Origin: Streptomyces aurantiacus JA 4570
Lineage (GTDB): Bacteria; Actinomycetota; Actinomycetes; Streptomycetales; Streptomycetaceae
Assembly: GCF_000414115.1 (NCBI RefSeq)
Contig: NZ_AOPZ01000069.1
Coordinates: 1 to 64,000 of the forward strand
Direction: 5' to 3'
Length of the DNA stretch: 64,000 bases
How positions within the stretch are numbered: position 1 is the first letter of the stretch; the number at the start of each line of letters is the position of its first letter. This document shows, piece after piece, positions 26,353 through 33,704 of this stretch. Under the pieces are notes generated by a model. The model was not told the DNA's origin. It made no database searches and was given only the letters and a program-made list of their open reading frames with translations. The translations under genes were made by a program, and so were the position numbers.

Positions 26353-26970
26353 TCAGTCGCCCTCGGCCCTGTCGGCCCTGGTGCGGCGGGCGTAGGCGCG
26401 GGCCGCGCGGGCGCGGTCGCCGCAGCGGGTGGAGCACCAGTGGCGGCGGCCGTGGCGGAGCAGGTAGCGGTTGCAGGGGCTGGAGCCGCAGGCGGTGAGG
26501 CGTTCGGCGTCGGGGCCGGTGAGCAGGTCGGCGGTGTTGTCGGCGAGGGCCGCCAGGGCGTGGTCGAGGAGCTGGGTGGTGGGGTGCGGGGCCGCCCGGT
26601 AGGGGCCGTCCTTCTGGTCCCAGTGCAGGAGCGCGACCGCCGGGGCCTTGATCAGCGCGTCGTTGACGGCGGACAGGGCGGCGGGCAGCGCGGGCAGCGC
26701 GGCGACACGGCTGGCCAGGAGGGACCTGATCTGTTCGCGCAGGGAACGCAGCTGTGCGGTGCACATCTCCTGCAGCCCGGCGTCGGCGGGCGCGAGGCCG
26801 TGCTCGGCGAGCCACTGATCGGCCGCCGCCGGGGTGCCGAGGAAGTCGACATGGCGCCCGCCGGGCAGGGTGACGGCGCTGTTGGCGAAGTCCAGGGCGG
26901 GGTACGTCTCGGCGCCCGGAGCGGGCAGCGGCAGGGGCTCGGCGGCCATGGCCTCGTTCATGATTCTCAT
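26353..26970 (-). CDS. ABATE / CGNR zinc-finger regulator
   Basis: 205 residues. N-terminal ABATE-type domain (TYPALDFANSAVTLPGGRHVD) and a C-terminal CGNR zinc finger with four Cys in CGSSPCNRYLLRHG and WCSTRCGDRARAARAY, which binds DNA. Start is ATG 26970, with ATG 26958 and 26949 as alternatives. Divergent from the metallo-hydrolase gene at 27050, with an imperfect inverted repeat in the 79-bp gap; likely controls that gene and itself. Confidence 0.88.
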   Translation of the reverse strand: MRIMNEAMAAEPLPLPAPGAETYPALDFANSAVTLPGGRHVDFLGTPAAADQWLAEHGLAPADAGLQEMCTAQLRSLREQIRSLLASRVAALPALPAALSAVNDALIKAPAVALLHWDQKDGPYRAAPHPTTQLLDHALAALADNTADLLTGPDAERLTACGSSPCNRYLLRHGRRHWCSTRCGDRARAARAYARRTRADRAEGD

Positions 26971-26988
26971 GGTACAGCTCGCGTCATG

Positions 26989-27015
26989 CGTGAGAACTGC
27001 TACGGTTCACTCACG
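26989..27015. promoter_or_regulatory. inverted repeat between CGNR regulator and metallo-hydrolase
   Basis: CGTGAG and CTCACG arms, extended inward by AAC/GGTT pairing, centred near 27002 in the 79-bp divergent gap. Likely operator for the CGNR regulator. Confidence 0.4.
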
Positions 27016-27049
27016 GATATCAGCCCGCCATCCATGAGATTGGTGACCC

Positions 27050-27841
27050 ATGACTTCCTCCGGCACAACGACCGGTGAGCGGTTTCCCGTGCGCGTACTC
27101 GGCGGCCCGACCGCCTTCTTCGAGTACGGCGGCCTGCGGTTCCTGACCGACCCGACCTTCGACGCCCCCGGTGACTACCAGGTGCCGGGAGGGTCGCTGA
27201 CCAAGACGGCACCCCCGGCGGGCAGCCCCGCCGACCTCGGCCCCGTCGACGTGGTCCTGCTCTCCCACGACGAGCACCCGGACAACCTCGACACCGCAGG
27301 GCGGGCCCTGCTGGCCGACGTCCCGCTCACGCTCACCACCCCCGGCGGCGGGCGGCGCCTCGGCGGGCGGGCCAAGGGGCTGGCCGACTGGGAGTCGGTC
27401 GAGCTGGACCGTCCCGGCGGCGGCACGGTCACGGTGACCGGTGTCCCCGCCCTGCACGGCCCCGGATCCCGCGAGGAGGTCGAGTCGGCTCTCGGCGAGG
27501 TCGTCGGCTTCGTCCTCACCGGGGAAGACCTGCCCACGGTCTACGTCAGCGGCGACAACGCCTCGCTCGACCTGGTCAAGGAGACAGCCGCGCGCTTCGC
27601 TCCCGTGGACACGGCCCTCCTCTTCGCCGGAGCTCCCCGTTTCGACGCCCTCTTCGGCGGCGCGTGCATAGTCCTCGACAGCGCCCGGGCCGCCGAGGCC
27701 GCCCAACTCCTGGGCGCCCGCCGAGTCGTACCCCTGCACTACGACAGCTGGGCCCACTTCACCGAGGGCCGTGACGAACTGGTCGCCGCCTTCGCCGCCG
27801 CGGGCCTGACCGACCGCCTGGACCTGGGCCACCGCGGCTGA
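27050..27841 (+). CDS. MBL-fold metallo-hydrolase (UlaG/ZipD-like)
   Basis: 263 residues. MBL fold with a metal motif of the form SHDEHPDNLD (His73, His77, Asp79), Asp in VYVSGDNAS and a late His in VVPLHYDSW. The short, diverged metal loops fit the UlaG-like branch. Substrate unknown. ATG 27050 is preceded by a short leader from the shared promoter region with the CGNR regulator. Followed by a strong hairpin terminator. Confidence 0.83.
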   Translation: MTSSGTTTGERFPVRVLGGPTAFFEYGGLRFLTDPTFDAPGDYQVPGGSLTKTAPPAGSPADLGPVDVVLLSHDEHPDNLDTAGRALLADVPLTLTTPGGGRRLGGRAKGLADWESVELDRPGGGTVTVTGVPALHGPGSREEVESALGEVVGFVLTGEDLPTVYVSGDNASLDLVKETAARFAPVDTALLFAGAPRFDALFGGACIVLDSARAAEAAQLLGARRVVPLHYDSWAHFTEGRDELVAAFAAAGLTDRLDLGHRG

Positions 27842-27879
27842 CGGCGACATCGGGGAGAAGAACCGCCGAGGTCACGGAA

Positions 27880-27914
27880 GGCGCCCGCAGCCGGTGCCAC
27901 TGGCTGCGGGCGCC
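27880..27914 (+). terminator. hairpin terminator after the metallo-hydrolase
   Basis: Perfect 13-bp stem GGCGCCCGCAGCC / GGCTGCGGGCGCC with a 9-base loop, between the metallo-hydrolase stop (27841) and the convergent gene ending at 27928. May serve both strands. Confidence 0.75.
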
Positions 27915-27927
27915 GTTCGTGTGCTGC

Positions 27928-28836
27928 TCACGCGCCGCACTTGAGCTTGTACTCCACGATGTAGGCGCGGTTGTTGCGCCCGCGCTTCCGGTAGGTGGGG
28001 TGTTGCCAGGGCCCGGGCGGCCAGGGGGCACGGTGCGAGGGCCGGGGAGGGAGCTCGTCGCGCTCGTCGGGGTCGGGGACGGCGCACGGCGCGGGATCAA
28101 GAGCGTGCACCGGCAGGGCGGTCAGGTGAAGGACGCGGTCGTGGAACCCGCCCACGGGCAGGGGGAGTTCGACGTCGTCATCGACGAACCGCACCGCCAC
28201 GGCGGCGTACTCCATGACGGCGAGGACGACGGGCGGCCAGGAACGTAACCTCGCTCGGCTGCTCATCCTGAGGATGCCCAGCATCCGCAGCGTGGCGGCC
28301 ACGCTGACGTGGGGAGGGTCCGTGGGCCATTCCAGTTTCAGCAGCGGTTCTTCGCATGCGGGCCGGGGTTCGCGGCGTGGGACAGGATCCTCGGTCTCGG
28401 GGGCGGGCAGCGCGGCGTCGGGGGTCTGCTGTTTCCACCAGGCCGCCTCATTGGCCTCGCCGAGGGTGAGGTGGTGGAGATAGAGGCAGTAGGCCGCCGC
28501 TGTCTCTCCGGCGCCGGCGGCGTACTGCCACAGAAAGCGGGCGGTGTGGCCGCTGTTGTTGAGCTGCAGCATGCAGCCGAGGACAAGCGCGCCCGAGGGG
28601 GTCGGCAGGAACTCGGTGAGGAAGTCGGTCACGGAGGTCAGGGGCTTGGCGGTCACGACGGCCTCGCACAGGATCCGTAGATCGCCGTCGGCCGCCCGGG
28701 CGACGGTGTGGTCCAGGGCGTCGGCCTCGGCCGGGGGCGCGGTGAAGGCCCGTTGGGGCGGCACCGGGTCGTGGGGGGTAGGGGTGTCGTCGAGCAGCAG
28801 AGCGCCGTCGAGCAGCGCGTCAATCGGTGAGGTCAC
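27928..28836 (-). CDS. unknown protein overlapping the XRE-sigma gene
   Basis: 302 residues, not recognised. Soluble, without signal peptide or membrane helix. The first 190 residues are mostly helix with FLTEFLPTPSGALVLGCMLQL and a Trp/Tyr/His-rich stretch around 110-150; the end is basic (YRKRGRNNRAYIVEYKLK). The ATG lies 17 bases inside the upstream XRE-sigma gene, so the two proteins are made together. An accessory or antagonist of that regulator is plausible but not shown. Confidence 0.65.
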   Translation of the reverse strand: MTSPIDALLDGALLLDDTPTPHDPVPPQRAFTAPPAEADALDHTVARAADGDLRILCEAVVTAKPLTSVTDFLTEFLPTPSGALVLGCMLQLNNSGHTARFLWQYAAGAGETAAAYCLYLHHLTLGEANEAAWWKQQTPDAALPAPETEDPVPRREPRPACEEPLLKLEWPTDPPHVSVAATLRMLGILRMSSRARLRSWPPVVLAVMEYAAVAVRFVDDDVELPLPVGGFHDRVLHLTALPVHALDPAPCAVPDPDERDELPPRPSHRAPWPPGPWQHPTYRKRGRNNRAYIVEYKLKCGA

Positions 28837-29728
28837 CGGGGTGTCCCTCCTGGGTGGTGGTGCGGAGATTTGCCGTCAGATGGCGTTTGGCGTGCCGGTC
28901 CGCCGCGCGGACGGTGGCGCACGGGATGCCCAGGACGTCGGCGGCGTCGCTGTCCCGCAGTCCGCGCAGGTGCAGCAGCACGATGACGTCGAGGTGCAGG
29001 GGCGGCAGGCGGCGGATCGCGTCGAAGAGGTCGAAGGTCTTGGCGATCTGGGCGAGCGGGTCCGCGGCGTCGCGCTGGGCGCGGGTGTCGAACGCGGCCT
29101 CGGCGAGGGCGGGAAAGCCGTCACAGTGCGGGGCGCGTTCCATGACGGTCTGGCGCAGCAGCTTCCACGCGTACCGCTCCGGACGCTCGCTGGCCAGGGC
29201 GTCCGGCCAGAGGATCAGCAGCAGGTAGAACACTTCGTCGACGGACTGTTTCGCCTCGCAGGCCCGGCGCAGGAACGTGGCCGCGTAGGCGGTGTAGTGC
29301 GCGCGGTGGGTGTCCCTGAAGGCGAGGTAGTCCAGTGGGGGGCGGTGGCCGCGCAGACTGCGTTCCCGCTCTTTGGCCAGGGCTTTGTGTATCCAGTTGA
29401 GGCGCTTGTCGGCCTCCCGGGCGGCGCGGACCCACTGGGCCCGGATGTCCGCCAGCGCCGGCTCGGGCAGGCGCAGCGCGATCAGCAGGTCCCGGGTGAT
29501 CTGCCACCGGGGGTAGCGGCCGATGGCGCGAAGGAGCTCGGATATCTTCGAGCGCGGCCAGTTCGCCTCCTTCTCCAGCTGGATGAACGTCAGACCGCTG
29601 TCGTGATAGGCGCCGCGCAGGTGCTCCAGCCAGGCCCGGTGGGCCGGTTTGGTGCCCTCGGCTATGGGCCCCAACTTGCGGCCGGGGCGCTGGGGGTGGG
29701 CGCCCTGCGGTGCGGGTTGTGCGCTCAC
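28820..29728 (-). CDS. XRE helix-turn-helix fused to sigma-70-like regions
   Basis: 302 residues from GTG 29728, which has GGGGAGGG at the right distance; the frame is open 39 codons further. Residues about 35-95 form an XRE-type HTH (LTFIQLEKEANWPRSKISELL). Residues 140-290 resemble an ECF sigma factor: a region-2-like part with YAWKLLRQTVMERAPHC, and a region-4 HTH in LPPLHLDVIVLLHLRGLRDS followed by VLGIPCATVRAADRHAKRHL. The combination of an XRE head with a sigma-like tail is unusual. Whether it binds RNA polymerase core is open. Confidence 0.75.
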   Translation of the reverse strand: MSAQPAPQGAHPQRPGRKLGPIAEGTKPAHRAWLEHLRGAYHDSGLTFIQLEKEANWPRSKISELLRAIGRYPRWQITRDLLIALRLPEPALADIRAQWVRAAREADKRLNWIHKALAKERERSLRGHRPPLDYLAFRDTHRAHYTAYAATFLRRACEAKQSVDEVFYLLLILWPDALASERPERYAWKLLRQTVMERAPHCDGFPALAEAAFDTRAQRDAADPLAQIAKTFDLFDAIRRLPPLHLDVIVLLHLRGLRDSDAADVLGIPCATVRAADRHAKRHLTANLRTTTQEGHPGDLTD

Positions 29729-30021
29729 CGAGCGCCCTCCCCGGCTCCGGCCCGTCCTGCCGTACGCTCCGGGGCACCGGGCGCGGACGTACGTAATCCG
29801 TACGCCCATGGGCTTGTCTGTGGCCTGTGCATCAGGCTCCTTCACTCACGTCATCGTCGTGCGTCCTGGTCCGTGGAACAGCTCCTGCGACGCTTGCCGG
29901 CGCCCCCCATCCCAGGAACTGCAAGCCAGCATGGGGCGCGCGCGGCCCGACGGCGACGTGATCGAACGGTTCGGGAACATTGACGGACCGCCGAACCGGC
30001 CGCCCGTGTCCCGCCCCCCCC
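29729..30021. other. 293-bp intergenic region upstream of the XRE-sigma gene
   Basis: Lies between the stop of the carrier gene and the start of the XRE-sigma gene, both on the minus strand. It should carry the XRE-sigma promoter. No convincing promoter boxes, repeats, RNA gene or further coding region were found. Confidence 0.5.
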
Positions 30022-31374
30022 TCAGCCCTGGCCCGGCACCACGAACAGCGCCCACGTCGCCAGGGGGGCGATCAGGGCCATGGACATGCCCCACTTCATG
30101 AGGCTGCCGAACACCTGGAGGCGTACCTCCTCGGGGGCGTTGGCCGTCACCAGGGCGCCGCTCGTGGAGAGCGGGGAGGAGTCGACCACCGAGGAGGAGA
30201 CGGCGAGGGCGATGATCAGGCCGACCGCGCCCACCTGACCGTCCATCAAGAACGGTACGGCCAGGGGGATCAGGGCGCCGAGGATGCCGGTGGTGGAGGC
30301 GAACGCGGAGACCACGGCGCCGATCAGACAGATCAACAGGGCGCCCAGGAGCGGCGAGTCGATCTTCGCGACGCTGTCGCCGAGCCAGTCGATCGTGCCC
30401 ATGCGCTCCATCACGCCGACGAAGGTGACGACACCGCAGACGAGCAGCACCGTCGACCAGGCGCAGCGGTCGACCGCTCCCTGGGCCGCGTCCGGGTCGA
30501 CGAGGGTGAGTACGACGACCACGGTGAACGCCATCAGGCCGACGTTGTAGTCGAGGAAGAGCGCCCCGGCCACCATGCCGAGCAGGCCGAGGAGGGTCAG
30601 GGCGCGGGAACGGTCCAGGCGCAGGGCGACGGCCTCGGTGGTTGCGGGTGCGACGGTCGCGGTGGCGGCAGGGGCGGAGGGGGCGGCGGACGCGGGGCTG
30701 CCTCCGCCCGTGTCCACGGAACCGGTGTCGGGGCCGCCGGGCGCCTCCGCCGTGTCCGACGCCCGCCGCCCGAGCAGATGCCGCCCTCCGAACAGGAAGT
30801 ACGCGACCACGCTGAGCGCGACGTTGAACAGGAACGACATGAGGAACAGCAGGCCGGGATTGCCCGGCAGGTTGTTGCGTTCGACGACGCCGTTGGTGAT
30901 GCTGCCGAAGACGCTCGCCGGTGAGAAGCCGCCCGCGCTCGCTCCGTTGATGACGAGCAGGCCCATGAGCAGCGGGTTGATCCCGTAGCGGGCGCAGAAG
31001 CTCATGCCGATGGGGGCGATGACCCCGACCGCCGCGGGTACGACCGCGCCGACCGCGGTGAGCGCCGCCGTGATGAGGAACATGACCCAGGGGATGAGCG
31101 CGATGCGGCCCCTGACGGCACGCGTCGCGGCGTGCACGAGCCATTCGATGGTGCCGTTGTTCTTCGCTATGGCGAAGAGGAAGGTGACGCCCACAAGGAC
31201 GACGAAGAGGTCGCCGGGGAAGCCGCCGAACACGTCGTCGGCGCTCTCGCCGGCGACCGAGGAGCCGACGGCGAAGGCGGCGACGAGCGCGAGCGCGCCC
31301 ATGTGGACGGAGGTGAAGGTGGAGATGGTGAAGATCAGCACCAGTGCGCCGATCGCGATGAGATGGTCTGCCAT
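30022..31374 (-). CDS. SLC13/MatC-like dicarboxylate carrier
   Basis: 450 residues with about eleven membrane helices. The N-terminal half (HMGALALVAAFAVGSSVAG, VVLVGVTFLFAIAKNNGT, VVPAAVGVIAPIGMSF) matches the MatC dicarboxylate carrier domain, the C-terminal half an SLC13/ArsB-like permease. A cytoplasmic Pro/Ala/Thr-rich loop of about 60 residues sits in the middle. Imports C4-dicarboxylates or malonate in the known cases. On the same strand and just upstream of it lies an IclR regulator, beyond which are glyoxylate-type enzymes; the real substrate may be a two- or three-carbon acid for them. Confidence 0.82.
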   Translation of the reverse strand: MADHLIAIGALVLIFTISTFTSVHMGALALVAAFAVGSSVAGESADDVFGGFPGDLFVVLVGVTFLFAIAKNNGTIEWLVHAATRAVRGRIALIPWVMFLITAALTAVGAVVPAAVGVIAPIGMSFCARYGINPLLMGLLVINGASAGGFSPASVFGSITNGVVERNNLPGNPGLLFLMSFLFNVALSVVAYFLFGGRHLLGRRASDTAEAPGGPDTGSVDTGGGSPASAAPSAPAATATVAPATTEAVALRLDRSRALTLLGLLGMVAGALFLDYNVGLMAFTVVVVLTLVDPDAAQGAVDRCAWSTVLLVCGVVTFVGVMERMGTIDWLGDSVAKIDSPLLGALLICLIGAVVSAFASTTGILGALIPLAVPFLMDGQVGAVGLIIALAVSSSVVDSSPLSTSGALVTANAPEEVRLQVFGSLMKWGMSMALIAPLATWALFVVPGQG

Positions 31375-31561
31375 GGGACACGTCCTCGCCTTCGGTCTGT
31401 CCGCAGGGTGGACTTGAAGTTCCGCGATGCGGAACTCCAGGCAACGTTGGCGAGTATGTGACGACGGTCACGCCCCGTCAAGGGGGTGTGGACGCATCCG
31501 AGTTGTGGGGCACGCGGGGCAGGTCCCGCAAGGGGCAGGGCCGGACTCACCCCGGCCGGGC

Positions 31562-32338
31562 TCAGTCCGCCCGGGCCGCTCGGGCCGCCCGCGGCGCCTC
31601 GTAGCCGAGCGCCGCGCTGATCTCCCGTGCCGCCGCGCGCACATGCTCGCCCAGCGCGTCGAGCCGGTCGCGATCGCAGCGGCTGGTGGGCATGTTGATG
31701 CTGACGCTGGCGACCGGGCTGCCGTCCGGACCGAGCACGGGCGCGGCCACCGCGGACACGTCCTCGCGCCATTCGCCCTGGTTGAGGGCGTAGCCCCGGG
31801 CGCGGACCGCGTCGAGTTCGGCGCGCAGCGCGGCCGCGTCGTCGATCGTCGTCGCCGTGAAGCGCGTCAACTCCTGGGTGAGATAGCGTTCGACGGCGTC
31901 GGGGGTGCGGGCGGCCAGGATCGCCTTGCCGTTGGCGGACGCGTGGCCGGACAGGTTCTGGCCGAGCGGCAGCACGATCCGTACCGGCTGGGTGGTCTCC
32001 AGGCGCTCGACGAGCACGACGCGCTCGCCCTCCGGCACGGCCAGGTGCACGGTCTCGTCCACCTCCCGGCGCAGCTCCTCCATCACCGGTACCGCCACGT
32101 CCCGCAGGCCCAGCTCGCCGGTGGCCTGCCGCCCGATGAGCAGCGCCTTGGTGGTGAGCGTCCAGCGGGTGGGCGTGGCGCCGGTCGGCCTGATCCAGCC
32201 CGCCGTGTGCAGGGTGCCGAGTGCCCGCTGGACGGTGCTCTTCGGCAGCTCCATGGCGCGGGCCAGCTCGGCGACGCCGATCGGCTGGCGGGCCGCCAAC
32301 TCTTCGAGCACGCGCAGGGTGTTGAGGACGTTCTGCAC
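31562..32338 (-). CDS. IclR-family transcriptional regulator
   Basis: 258 residues. Winged HTH (IGVAELARAMELPKSTVQRAL) and IclR effector domain (GHASANGKAILA, GYALNQGEW, ASVSINMP). The GTG at 32338 (VQNVLNTLRVL) is chosen over the ATG 12 codons upstream since GGAGGGG lies 7 bases before it and the family usually starts there. Divergent from the aminotransferase gene, with a palindrome between them. Probably senses a small acid such as glyoxylate and controls aminotransferase, dehydrogenase and carrier genes. Confidence 0.9.
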   Translation of the reverse strand: MQNVLNTLRVLEELAARQPIGVAELARAMELPKSTVQRALGTLHTAGWIRPTGATPTRWTLTTKALLIGRQATGELGLRDVAVPVMEELRREVDETVHLAVPEGERVVLVERLETTQPVRIVLPLGQNLSGHASANGKAILAARTPDAVERYLTQELTRFTATTIDDAAALRAELDAVRARGYALNQGEWREDVSAVAAPVLGPDGSPVASVSINMPTSRCDRDRLDALGEHVRAAAREISAALGYEAPRAARAARAD

Positions 32339-32395
32339 CGTTGACCCCCTCCAGGTGTGAGCCCTATGCTCCACCGTGCCGCATCACGATACGCT

Positions 32396-32412
32396 GTGCC
32401 GTATGACGGCAC
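32396..32412. promoter_or_regulatory. 17-bp palindrome, candidate IclR operator
   Basis: Perfect inverted repeat GTGCCGT-ATG-ACGGCAC in the gap between the divergent IclR gene and aminotransferase gene. A second half-like copy, GTGCCG, occurs at 32376. Symmetry and place suit an operator for the IclR protein. Confidence 0.55.
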
Positions 32413-32436
32413 AAGCGTGGAGGGGAGATCCGCGCA

Positions 32437-33603
32437 ATGACCTTCAGGACCGGCCGCCACTTCCTCCAGATCCCCGGACCGACGAACGTCCCCGACCGGG
32501 TCCTTCGCGCCATGTCCGCCCCCACCCTCGACCACCGCGGACCCGAGTTCGCGGACCTCGCCCGCCGCGTACTCGACGCGCTGAAGCCGGTGTTCGGCAC
32601 CTCGGGACCGGTCGTCGTCTATCCCTCGTCGGGCACCGGCGCCTGGGAGGCGGCGCTGGTGAACACGCTCAGTCCGGGCGACCGCGTGCTCTGCTTCGAG
32701 ACCGGGCACTTCGCCTCGCTCTGGCGCGAGATGGCCCAATCCCTCGGCCTGGAGGTGGAGTTCGTGCCCGGCGACTGGCGGCACGGTGCCTCGCCCGAGG
32801 CCGCCGCCGAGCGCCTCGACGCCGACATCGCCCACCGGATCAAGGCCGTGTGCGTGGTGCACAACGAGACGTCCACCGGCGTCACCAGCCGCGTCCCGGA
32901 GATCCGCGCCGCGCTCGACGCGGCGGACCACCCCGCCCTGCTCCTGGTCGACACGGTCTCCTCGCTGGGCTCCCTGGAGTACCGGCACGACGCCTGGGGT
33001 GTCGACGTGACCGTCACCGGCTCCCAGAAGGGACTGATGCTGCCGCCCGGCCTCGGCTTCAACGCCGTCAGCGAGAAGGCGCTCGATGCCTCCCGTGCCG
33101 CCCGACTGCCCAGGTCCTTCTGGGACTGGACGCCGGTCATCGACGCGAACGAGGCCGGGTTCTTCCCCTACACCCCGGCAACCAACCTGCTGTACGGCCT
33201 CGACGAGGCCCTGCGCATGCTCGCCGAGGAGGGCCTCGAACAGGTCTGGGCCCGGCACGCCCGGCACGCCGCCGCCACCCGGGCCGCCGTGCGCGGCTGG
33301 GGGCTCGACGTGCTGTGCGCCGACGAGCGCGAGTACTCCGGTTCGCTCACCGCCGTGCTGCTGCCGGACGGCCGGGACGCCGACGCCGTACGGAAGATCG
33401 TCCTCGAACGGTTCGACATGTCGCTCGGCACGGGCCTCGGGCGGCTCGCGGGGAAGGTCTTCCGCATCGGCCACCTCGGCCACTTCAACGACCTCACGCT
33501 CGCCGGGACTCTCGCGGGCGTGCAGATGGGGCTCGAACTCGCCGGGCACTCCGTCGGCCCGGACGGACTCGCGGCAGCGCTCGACCACCTCCGCACGAAC
33601 TGA
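32437..33603 (+). CDS. serine-glyoxylate aminotransferase (class V)
   Basis: 388 residues. Class-V PLP enzyme: FLQIPGPTNVPDRVL, DHRGPEF and SSGTGAWEAAL mark the serine-glyoxylate/alanine-glyoxylate group; PLP lysine is Lys198 in TGSQKGLMLPPG. It converts serine plus glyoxylate to hydroxypyruvate plus glycine in the cytoplasm. ATG 32437 is preceded by GGAGGGGAG. Followed after 101 bp by an FAD/Fe-S dehydrogenase that could make the glyoxylate. Confidence 0.92.
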   Translation: MTFRTGRHFLQIPGPTNVPDRVLRAMSAPTLDHRGPEFADLARRVLDALKPVFGTSGPVVVYPSSGTGAWEAALVNTLSPGDRVLCFETGHFASLWREMAQSLGLEVEFVPGDWRHGASPEAAAERLDADIAHRIKAVCVVHNETSTGVTSRVPEIRAALDAADHPALLLVDTVSSLGSLEYRHDAWGVDVTVTGSQKGLMLPPGLGFNAVSEKALDASRAARLPRSFWDWTPVIDANEAGFFPYTPATNLLYGLDEALRMLAEEGLEQVWARHARHAAATRAAVRGWGLDVLCADEREYSGSLTAVLLPDGRDADAVRKIVLERFDMSLGTGLGRLAGKVFRIGHLGHFNDLTLAGTLAGVQMGLELAGHSVGPDGLAAALDHLRTN

Positions 33604-33652
33604 CGCCACCTCGGCTCCCGCCGAGCAGGCGGCCCCTCAACTCGCCTTTCCT

Positions 33653-33686
33653 GTACGTCCTTTCAGCTCCCGTACGCCCCTTCAGC
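33653..33686 (+). repeat. 15-bp direct repeats before the dehydrogenase gene
   Basis: GTACGTCCTTTCAGC (33653) and GTACGCCCCTTCAGC (33672), 19 bases apart, just before the AGGAGCG ribosome-binding site of the next gene. Could be a regulator site in a second promoter. Confidence 0.35.
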
Positions 33687-33704
33687 ACCCCAGGAGCGTG
33701 TCGC

